NCBI GenBank assembly: GCA_037126765.1
Contig: JBBCBC010000016.1
Span: forward strand, 16,542,728 to 16,606,727
Direction: 5' to 3'
Length of the DNA: 64,000 bases
DNA from: Stenogyne calaminthoides
Taxonomy: Eukaryota > Streptophyta > Magnoliopsida > Lamiales > Lamiaceae
Shown: in pieces, positions 56,025-64,000 of the stretch
Numbering within the stretch: position 1 is the stretch's first letter
Layout: each line of letters opens with the position of its first letter
The notes under the pieces: generated by a model
Database searches by the model: none
Told to the model about the DNA's origin: nothing
The model's input: only the letters and a program-made list of their open reading frames with translations
Position numbers and translations under genes: made by a program

Positions 56025-57093
56025 TGTTGGTCCCGGTGCAAACGAGTCTTACACGTGTATGGGGGGGGAATACACGTGTTCAGTGATTTTAAAACTTTTC
56101 TTTACTGAGGTCAGCTTGGGTCAGGTTGTCTCGATGATTTGGTCCTGAGAAGCACAAATCGCTCGAGTCAAAGTCTCTCGAGAGGCGATGATCTGAGCTA
56201 CTTTCGGATACCTCGGATACTCCCAACTTATCCACGAGTTTTTAGAGATCTGTCTTTGCTTGGATCGGATAACTAACTTCTTTGAACCCTCGGAAGAGTA
56301 AGTTCGGTTTGGTAACTATCTGTTCTAGCTTCTTTCGGATAATGCGGAATGGTTGGCCATGAGTTTGTACTCGTTTTTATACTTTTCTTTGAAAACCTTC
56401 CCTTTTTAATGGAATAGTGATTTAGGCTGTGATTGATTCGGATGTAACCCGATTGGATTGATTCGGTGAATATCGATGAAAATATGCTTTCATTTTAAAG
56501 TGATGCAACAGTTAATCAAAGCAATAACAGAAAGCAAATAACACAGCAATTTATAGTGGTTCAGAGACTCAAGCTCCTACGTCCACTCTCTCTGACTCTT
56601 CAGAGAAATTCACTAATCACTTCCTAAGGTTTCTGACTACCTCTGTAGTTTACTAACCTTTCTATTTTGAGCTTTCTGACTACCTCTGTAGTTTACTAAC
56701 TCAAAACACACACAAGCTTTCTGACTATCCAAGATAGTTTACTCACTTCTTCTCTAGAGCTTTCTGACTACCTCAATGTAGTTTACTAACTCTTTACAAC
56801 TCCAATCTCACCAACAATCACACTCAAACTACCTTACAAAGGGTTTGGGGTTTCTTGGTTTGTTTCCAACTAGGATGAGATATCCTTTACAATTAAGAAC
56901 AATGCAAAGGCTAGGATATCTCGACTAAGCTTTGGATATATCTTATCAAGCTAGGCTTAGTGAAATGAGCTTTATTCGATATAAAGCACTTGGGAAATTC
57001 TTGGGTTTTCATGTGCTTCAACTTGCAATAATAAGTTTGAGATCTTGAGTTGCTTACAAATTTCCCGTAACCCTCAACGTAGATGGTCACAAG

Positions 57094-57141
57094 TATTTAT
57101 AGGCATACACCAAGGTCACTCTTGAAAAACTATCCGTTGGA
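57094..57141 (-). promoter_or_regulatory. MSA-like motif and TATA box in D LTR
   Basis: Element sense CTATCTCTTCCAACGGATAG: CTATC/GATAG arms enclose the motif. It is followed 29 bp later by CCTATAAATAC. Compare 3235-3285, 11748-11781 and 47299-47349. Confidence 0.55.
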
Positions 57142-57529
57142 AGAGATAGCTTCGTAAGTTTCCTCTTATGGTGTGTGATGAACGACTATATTTAGGGTTT
57201 GAGACTCCCTAGCACGTTTTAGGTAAACTACTTTTTCATGTAGCTGGTCATCACTTTTTGCAGTCTGGAACATAGTAATACTGACATGTTTCAGTGACCT
57301 GTCGCTGTCAGTGTCAGTAAGGTACAATGCTATCTTCTTCTTTTTGACTTTTGTCTCCAGTTAAATGTAGACAACCACAACGACTCTTTTTGGTTACTAT
57401 CTCTGAGTGATATAACCTTAACAACACTTTGTCTTAGTTCCTTTTGTCTGCATGAGAATGTCTTGGGCAATATCTATTTTTTTAAGCAATTGCGTTTTTC
57501 TCAGTATTGTATCCTTCAGATAGATATTT

Positions 57530-57910
57530 TCAGTGCCTCGGAACATTCAGGTTTATACTGAGTATTCAGTACATTACTGAGTCTTCAGTAATTACTGTGC
57601 CTTCAGTATCCTTCAGTCTTCAGTCTTCTGCGTCTTCAGAGTCTTCTGAGTCTTCAGGGTCTTCTGAGTCTTCTGAGTCTTCATAGATATACTGACTGAT
57701 ATACTGAGTCTTTATGTTGAGTCTTCAGTTTCTCAGTTTCTCACTGAGTCTTCAGTTTCTCAGTTTCTTACTGAGTCTTCAGTTTCTCAGTTTCTTACTG
57801 AAACTTCAGAAACTTCAGTTTCATACTGAAACTTCAGAAACTTCAGTTTCATACTGAAACTTCAGTTTCTTCAGAAACTTATTGAGTCTTCAGAACCTAT
57901 CCTGATCTAT
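57530..57910 (-). repeat. CTTCAG/TTTCTCAG low-complexity array in D LTR U3
   Basis: Tandem GAGTCTTCAGTTTCTCAG and GAAACTTCAGTTTCATACT units over about 380 bp on the + strand. A weaker CTGAAGAC version is in the LTR fragment at 46815-46920. Confidence 0.8.
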
Positions 57911-58057
57911 ATCTGCTGACTATACATTTTGCAGATAACATCCTGAATACTCTAAAACTGAATCCTGACTCAACTATCAAGATTATCCTGAACATGTCAT
58001 ACTCAGGGGTTTTGGGATCTAATCAAAATCAATCTTTATTAAATTCATCTCCCAACA

Positions 58058-58071
58058 ATTTCCCCCTTTTG
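58058..58071 (-). other. Polypurine tract of Sirevirus D
   Basis: Minus strand CAAAAGGGGGAAAT adjoining the LTR start TGTTGGGAG. Confidence 0.88.
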
Positions 58072-58475
58072 ATGATGCCAAAACCTATCTTGGTACAAAA
58101 CATTTAACCTATACTCAGGTTTCAGTTTTTCCTATTACAAGATTTGTTTATCTCCCAACAATTATCTCAACAATGAATCTCCCAACAATTTCTTTAGTAA
58201 TGAATTTCCCAACAATTTCATCACCAAACAATAAGTCTCCCAACAATTTCCTCAGAGACAACATTCAGGCATATCAAAAGTAAAGACATGTAAATTAAGA
58301 TAATGAGATATTATCTTTTGAGCATATATGATAAGGTTTCATTGATGATTGGTAGACAGTTACAAATTACAATGAACTTATCTGAAAAACAAAATAAAAA
58401 ACAAAAAGATAAAGGATTACATGAATCTTTTGAGTCTTGATCTTCAGTCTTCTTTTGCTCTTCAGCTCGGGCTCT
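58072..58475 (-). other. Noncoding stretch between D third ORF and polypurine tract
   Basis: Contains several repeats of CTCCCAACAATTTC (58147-58250, + strand), that is, scattered copies of the polypurine-tract/LTR-start junction motif in element sense, as reported for Sireviruses with multiple polypurine tracts. No gene. Confidence 0.55.
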
Positions 58476-60975
58476 TCAGTTCTGTTCTTCCACCTCATCA
58501 GCAGGCACTTCAAGGTTGAACATTCCATAATATCTTCTCTTCAGCGCATCTCTTTCTTTAATGATATCAGAATTGTTCCCTGTCAGGCCCAACTGAATGG
58601 CGTACTGAGCAATCTCCTGAGAAATGACTTTTTCATTCACCAAGCCATTCTCCAGCCTAGGAGGAGGGTACGAGTATGGACCAGGGGCTGTTATCTGAAC
58701 CTCTCCTTCATCCGCAAGATTGATCCAGCCTTGAAGATACTTCGGATAAAAGGTCAGGAGATAGTCTATGAAAGCCTCATTGGAATCTGAGCTCTCCCCT
58801 CTCCATTCTCTTAGCACATCATAGTAGAACCAAAAAGTTCTCTTGATCTCTTCCCACGCATCGTTGAACTGGATTGGCATCCACTTGTCAACATGCGACC
58901 ATTTCTGTGCTTTTGCAGTCCCTCTCCTCTTGCTCGCGAACTTCTTGAAACCACTCCTTCTCTTTTGCTCTTCTTCCATCTTCTTTCTGATCACGGGTAC
59001 ACCAGAAACAGAAGCAACAGTTTTCTTGGCTTGCTCAACTTGGAGTGATTTCAAAGCACTTCTTGTATTGAAGACCTTCTTTTGAGGCTCAACCTCAGAC
59101 TCTTCAATATCCAGAATCAGCTTCCTCTGAATTGGCTTAGAAGCCTTAGCTCTTTTGCCCTCAGGCTCTTCAAACGCCACAGCCTTTCTTTTAGTGGGCA
59201 ATTCAACTCCAGCTTGGCTTGTCCCAACTCTTCTTCTACCACTCAGTTTCTCTGCAGCTACTTCTTGCATTGTTTCTTCTAAAACCTGAGTGTAGATGGG
59301 CTTCTCCACCTTTTTGAACTTCAGATTTTCTTCTGAACCTGGGTTTCCTCGTTCCACCAGTCTTCACCTCTGAATGAAGCTTTGTTGAGCATTTCAGGAA
59401 GAGTCTGGTTGAGGATATAGACTGTTGACCTCAATCTGAAGAAGATGTCTTGGAGGTCAGGGAATGAGCTAAGCTCAGGGTAGCGGTCTAGAATGAACCG
59501 TTCCCCCTTGCTTCACCATTCAGTCTCTTAAGCTTCACCCTTCTTGAGCTTCGGGCTCTCAGGTTCAGTAGAAAGATCTGCTGAAGGATCGAGTAATAGA
59601 TCACTCAGGAGCTCATCAATGTTCATCGACCCCTGAGGCTCAGCAATATCTGAGGGTTGGGCAGGCAGCTCCTCAGTCTGAATCTGAACTGGTTCTGAGG
59701 TATGAGCTGGTGCTTCCTCAGCATGACTCTGAGCTTGCTCCGCGTTCTGAGCAGGCACTTCCTCAGGAGGAATCTGAGCAGTTTCTGAGGTCTGAGCAGA
59801 GGCTTCCTCAGCAGGAATCTGAACTTGCTCTGAGGTCTGAGGTCCTTGGAAGATTTCTTGAGAGAACTTGTCAGAGCCTAGTGACGTCTCAAGAACCTCA
59901 GAGAAGACTTGCTCCTCAGTTTGATCCTGTGCCGTTGATATAACCTGAGCCAATACATGCAAAGACGATTTTTGAGCTTTTTAGCTCTCAGGTTGTATCT
60001 CCTCAGTCTCACTCTCCTCCTCATCAGTGAGAATCACCATTCGCGCGTTGGAGCAAGGGTCTTCTTCTTCAGTGTTTCACCCTTCTCCCTCTTGATCTCC
60101 AACAAAGCCTTCCCCCTGGCTTTTTGGGCTTCTTCAGTAGCAGCAGCAGCAGGTGATTCCACCTTCTTCTCTTTCTTCCCTTTTATAGTCTTCTTTGCAA
60201 CAATAGACTTGAACATCACCTTAGACTTAGGGAATGGAGTGGTGTTGGCAAAGATATCCTCCTCATCTCGACACATCTCCAAAATAAAGGCTATTTTGGT
60301 GGCATGGAGTATCTTGCCTTTTATTGAGATAGATCCATCCTCCTTCTTTATGAGTTTGGCCTGGTCACTCACCACCTTAATCAGATATTTCAGCCAGTTG
60401 AAATCCTTGGTGGGTGAATCCTCTATTGCCGCCATCAATCGGAGTTTGGGAGTGCTAATCTGCTCAAAGCTCCCCGATCTACTCATAATACACTTACTGA
60501 CAATATCCATCAAAACTCTGTACTTCGGCTTTAAATGCCGCTTATTCAGAGTAGCCTCAAACTTAATAGGATGTTCAGCTATCCTATCAAGATATTCCTG
60601 CTCCCGTCCCAACATATAAGTTGTGGGATCCTCTCCTCTATCACATAACTCAAAAACATCGTTCAAATTTTTAGGGATTATATACAACTCCCGTACAAAA
60701 TCTACATATTTTGATGTATGCTCTAGATGGGAAACATAAATTTTAGACTCAATCCTATCTTCCTCATCTATTTCCATATTAGAGACAAACTCTATTACCT
60801 CTCTAGAGTATTCGGCCTCCGGTTGGCTTGCGACTAGATTCGTCAGTTTTGCTAACCGAATCAAGTGAAGCGCCTCTTCTTCATGTTTTGCGTTGGATGT
60901 ACTTTCCAGAGATACTACGTACTCATACAAAGGTTTGTTGGTTTCAGCCAATCTGTCGAATATGGATAGAGTCAT
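58476..60975 (-). pseudogene. Sirevirus element D post-pol third ORF (three adjacent frames)
   Basis: Segment 1 (60975-60034, 313 codons, MTLSIFDRLAETNKPLYEYV): a helical N-terminal domain with KYRVLMDIVSKCIM and DFNWLKYLIKV, ending in a Lys-rich stretch (TIKGKKEKK). Segment 2 (59962-59528) is Glu/Gln/Ala/Pro-rich with four 15-residue repeats. Segment 3 (59357-58476, 293 codons) has a basic region (GRRR, TKRKA, GKRAKA) then a C-terminal domain with HVDKWMPIQFNDAWEEIKRT and AFIDYLLTFYPKYLQ. The segments lie in three frames; shared order with element E suggests one original protein with two frameshifts and a stop. No signal peptide or membrane segment. Function unknown; position corresponds to the envelope-like gene of some Sireviruses. 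Confidence 0.75.
59639..59818 (-). repeat. Four 15-residue (45-bp) tandem repeats in the D third ORF
   Basis: Repeats IPAEEASAQTSETAQ, IPPEEVPAQNAEQAQ, SHAEEAPAHTSEPVQ and IQTEELPAQPSDIAE. They form an acidic, probably disordered linker between the two domains. Confidence 0.85.
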
Positions 60976-61606
60976 TTTGGGAAATTTTTGAAGGTTTAGG
61001 GTTTTGAGAATGACGATTTTTGGGCAAAGGGGGTTTTTTATTTGTAGAGGATTTTGGAAGACGAAAGTTCAATAAAATGGTCTTGAATGGCTTCTCAAGG
61101 AATATATAGACCGATTCGTGGGAAGTTGTATCGATTCGATGAAAATCAACGGTTGAGATTAATCATCTATTAATCGGGTAGGCGAAAGGACGATCTCACG
61201 AAAAGGTACGCCGCCATTTTAATCTCATTGGTGATTAAATGCAACAGAGCAATTAATGACTGTTGACCTTCCTTGGAATTTCAAGATCCCGCCCAAAAAC
61301 ATTCTTCAGGTGTTTTGTATTTATTGCAAATGATTACTGAGTTTCACTTAAGCAATAAATGAGTCGCATGAGTCATTACTTCTTCAGACTAATTTCCCTC
61401 TATCAGTCTTACTGAGTATTGACCTTGATAAAATGTCAGTATGATACTGAGTACTGACCGGGTTCAGTATGGTGCTGAGTACTGACCTTCAGTACATCTG
61501 AGTTTCTCGAGACTCAGTTCAGTATTTCCAATTTTATCCCGAGTTTCTCAGTAAAAACCTGAAAAAGCTTCATGCATCTGAAAACCTTCAATTTTTCATA
61601 TTTACT
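60976..61606 (-). promoter_or_regulatory. Intergenic region upstream of D third ORF with TATA-like box
   Basis: Minus-strand TCTATATATTCC (61100-61111) is about 125 bp ahead of the ATG. It is followed by an A/C-rich leader with AACCCTAAACC. 61390-61550 carries repeated CAGTACTCAGTA-type words. Possible internal promoter; inference only. Confidence 0.35.
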
Positions 61607-62223
61607 CTATACACCTAGATCCAACATCCCTAAGTCAACTGATAGTTCCTGAAATCTTGATTCAGCCAAAGGTTTAGTCAAGATATCAGCTCTCTGCTTA
61701 TCAGTATGAATTTTCTCCATCCTGATGTCCTTTTTCTCTACATGAACTCTGATGAAGTGATGTCTGATATACACATGTTTGCATCTGGTGTGCAATACCG
61801 GATTTTGTGAAATAGCAATGGCACTATTAATATCACAAAATATTGGTACTTCATTGGCTACAACCTTATAATCCCTTAATTGTTGTCTGAGCCAAAGAAT
61901 CGAAAGCACAACAAATGACTTCTGCGACCATATATTAAACCGAGTAATCTTTGGTTGCCATCGAGGTCTGCATTTCTTCGAAAACCAGGATATCAGCTTA
62001 CTTCCAAGAAATTGACAAGTTCCTGTAGTGGACTTCCTGAATAACCAGTTAATTCAAGGTTATCATCAGCTGGATACCATAATCCTCTATTCACTGTGCC
62101 CTTAAGATACTTCAGTATCTTTTTGGCAGCCTCCATGTGACTAGCCTTAGGATTAGCTTGGTATCTTGCACATATCCCAACAACAAATGTTATATCCAGG
62201 CCTACTTGCGTGAGATAGAGCAA
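61607..62223 (-). pseudogene. Sirevirus element D RNase H
   Basis: Minus: YLTQVGLDITFVVGICARYQ, ASHMEAAKKILKYLKGTV, LELTGYSG; then a deletion removing the first acidic motif and adjacent residues, then STTGTCQFLGSKLISWF (frameshifted); then WLRQQLRDYK, FCDINSAIAISQNPVLHTR, HHFIRVHVEKKDIRMEKIH and RADILTKPLAESRF. It matches A at 1690-2290. Non-functional because YSDxD is missing. Confidence 0.88.
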
Positions 62224-63050
62224 TGATCCAATGATCCTCTATAATCGGTATGACTTCTCGATTTGCCTTCGAGATCGGGATCCATCTTGTAGTTAGTATT
62301 CATGGGAATTCTAAGCGCATTGCAATCTGTACACCATACTTGGCAATCGGATCCACGGTGTACTTTGCTTGGTTGATGAAGATTCCTTCCTTTGATTGTT
62401 TCACTTGAAGACCTAGAAAGAAATTCATCTCCCCATCATAGACATCTCAAATTTGCCTTTCATCGATTGTAGAAAACTTTTCACACAAACCGATGATTTG
62501 GAGATCCAAAAATGATGTCATCTACATAAATCTGAACTAGTAAGATATCTTCCCCATCTTCTATCCACGAGCGAGTTCTATCAAGTTCCTTTGACAAAAC
62601 CATGGTCAAGAAGAAACCGAGAAAGAGTATCATACCATGCTCGGGTGCTTGCTTAAGACCATACAAGGCTTTTTCCGAGCCTCGTAAACTTGGTCATTCT
62701 ATCTCAAAACCGGGAGGTTGTTCTACATAAACCTCTTCTTTAAGCACACCGTTCAGAAATGCACTTTTCACATCCATTTGATAGACCGTGAACTTCATGT
62801 TAAAGATATGCAATAAACAATCGATGGCTTCTAGTCTTGCAACAACAGTGCAAAAGGTTTCATCATAATCCAAGCCTTCTTCTTGGGAATAACCTTGTGC
62901 AACTAGCCTTGCCTTGTTTCTTACAATGTTGTTATTTTCATCTCTTTTATTCTTGAATACCCACTTGGTTCCAATAACATTGTGCCTTTCAGGCCTATCC
63001 ACCAGCTCCCATACTTCATTCCTTGAGAATTGATTCAGCTCTTCTTGCAT
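62224..63050 (-). pseudogene. Sirevirus element D reverse transcriptase
   Basis: Minus: QEELNQFSRNEVWELVDRPE, GTKWVFKNKRDENNN, NKARLVAQGYSQEEGLDYDE, YQMDVKSAFLNGVLKEEV (motif A), QPPGF, then a stop and frameshift, KALYGLKQAPEHGM, ILLVQIYVDDIIFGS with intact YVDD. 62224-62480 is unreadable by eye except short pieces such as GLQVKQSKEG. One frameshift separates the two halves. Confidence 0.88.
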
Positions 63051-63640
63051 AACAGTAATCCAATGAGAATCTTGTAGAGCTTCTTCAATCTCAGTAGGCT
63101 CTCTCTCTGATAGGAAGCAGCATAATAGTGCACTCTCACCATGGAACCTTCTTGTTTTGTCACCTTCAGTAGATCACCCACAATCTGACTTGTAGGATGA
63201 CTATCTAACCAACTTCTTCTAGATGTTCCCCCTTCAATAGTATCCTCAACATTTGAAATGTTAGGTTCAGTTAGTTCAATAAACTCAGGGAACAACAGAA
63301 AAGGAGAAAGGGAATCATCTTCCTCAAGGGAAATTCCATTCAGAAGATTGTCAGAGACATTTGTTCCCCTTTGGTTGATAGATTCAGAATTTGCCTCAGC
63401 TGTGACCACATCTTCATTGGCATCACATACCGAAGTCCGAGGCGGTGTCTGCTCAGATTGGTCACCCTTTTGGTGTGTTGGCTTTCCTGAGTCTCACCAT
63501 CCTGAGTTCCATCCTGAACTTCTTTGTCTGAGTCCGAGTCACTCCATTCATAGAAAAAGGCTGACTTCTTCTTTTCAGGTTCAGTGGATGATTTGTCATT
63601 CTTTTTCAGGCTTAGTCTGGTGATTCTCTTGGTCAGTTCT
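63035..63640 (-). pseudogene. Sirevirus element D integrase-RT linker
   Basis: Acidic, Ser/Gln/Glu-rich. Minus 63409-63035 gives LLFPEFIELTEPNISNVED, GGTSRRSWLDSHPTSQIVGD and HYYAASYQRESLL. Matches A (485-800) and the fragment at 45560-45760. Confidence 0.75.
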
Positions 63641-63654
63641 CCTGCATCATGTTC

Positions 63655-63915
63655 CTATTTCTTCTGAACACAAGTAGATTCATCAAAAACAACATGAGGT
63701 GTTTCCTCCACAATAAGAGTCCTACGGTTGTAAACTCGAAAACTTTTCTTGACTTGAGAATATCCTAAGAATATTCCTTCATCGACTTTGCTATCAAATG
63801 TTTTCAACTGATCTTTACCATTATTGTGTATGAAACACTTGCAACCAAACACACGAAAGAAAGAAACAAGAGGCTTCCTTTCATTCCAAAGCTCATATGG
63901 TGTTTTGGTCAGTAA
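63655..63915 (-). pseudogene. Sirevirus element D integrase C-terminus
   Basis: Minus: TKTPYELWNERKPL, FFRVFGCKCFIHNNGKDQLK, DEGIFLGYSQVKKSFRVYN, RTLIVEETPHVVFDES. Collinear with A at 50-280 and without frame breaks in this stretch. Confidence 0.9.
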
Positions 63916-64000
63916 GAAATTGAGATAGAGTATCATACCATGCTCTAGGTGCTTGCTTCAGACCATACAAGGCTTTCCTGAGCCTGTAAACTTGGTCATT
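63916..64000 (-). pseudogene. Misplaced reverse transcriptase fragment joined to integrase C-terminus
   Basis: Minus: NDQVYRLRKALYGLKQAPRA then WYDTLSQFLL, running directly into TKTPYELW. This RT piece normally lies downstream of the integrase, and a version is also present in its normal place at about 62640-62700. A rearranged or duplicated segment. Confidence 0.85.

Larger units (their letters stand above)
56025..58057 (-). mobile_element. Sirevirus element D 3' LTR (2033 bp)
   Basis: On + strand TGTTGGTCCCGG...TCATCTCCCAACA; in element sense TGTTGGGAGATGAATTTAAT...CGGGACCAACA. A polypurine tract abuts on the right. Element-sense TCCAACGGATA (57131-57141) lies upstream of TATAAATA (57094-57101). 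Related LTRs are at 46619-47472 and 28714-35003. Confidence 0.92.

Noticed and set aside
58476..60975. Envelope (env-like) gene call for the Sirevirus third ORF
   Set aside because: Position fits, but no signal peptide, transmembrane span or cysteine pattern is visible; basic nuclear-type clusters point elsewhere.

Overview
This is nuclear DNA from a flowering plant, probably a eudicot (inferred from element families only). The window is almost entirely nested transposable elements. I recognise no intact host gene, rRNA gene or CRISPR array; the only tRNA-like sequences are two broken initiator-Met copies. Nearly every coding stretch is broken by stops and frameshifts.

Layout. 1-5714: 3' part of a Sirevirus-type Ty1/Copia pol (element A, + strand), then two near-identical ~1.55 kb LTRs separated by only 195 bp. 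5715-12600: unassigned sequence, then the post-pol third ORF, polypurine tract and 3' LTR of a second Sirevirus (E, +). 12601-14984: AT-rich, with a Helitron-like 3' terminus. 14985-22586: a second Copia family (C, +) with leader, gag, pol, 3' LTR and a second truncated leader. 22587-26520: a LINE (-) broken by stops. 28714-35003: a degraded Sirevirus LTR split by a 5015-bp CACTA (tnp2-type) transposon with a perfect AAT target duplication. 35004-41500: a repeat-dense intergenic stretch with two broken initiator-Met tRNA copies, three MITE-like elements and several tandem repeats. 41778-43017: a small TRIM-like LTR element. 43640-44200: a 5'-truncated LINE. 44493-45905: a mosaic of Copia fragments.

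46619-64000 is one nested stack: a Sirevirus LTR (46619-47472) is interrupted by Copia B (-, 47473 onward, same family as C). B carries a partial chromovirus-type Gypsy in its pol region and is interrupted in its own 5' LTR by Sirevirus D (-, 56025 to beyond the window).

Most interesting signals: (i) the post-pol ORF shared by Sireviruses D and E, which looks nuclear or cytosolic rather than envelope-like and has promoter-like sequence in front; (ii) a CTCTCCAACGG-type motif in or beside a small inverted repeat just upstream of the TATA box in several diverged Sirevirus LTRs; (iii) three consecutive stem-loops with a shared loop in the Gypsy LTR; (iv) the TRIM-like element with 67-bp repeats inside its LTRs; (v) initiator-Met tRNA pseudogenes inside a locally repeated segment; (vi) a hAT-like MITE carrying pol III-like boxes. 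Patches of element coding sequence are abnormally garbled, so base-level assembly error must be considered before reading single frameshifts as biology.
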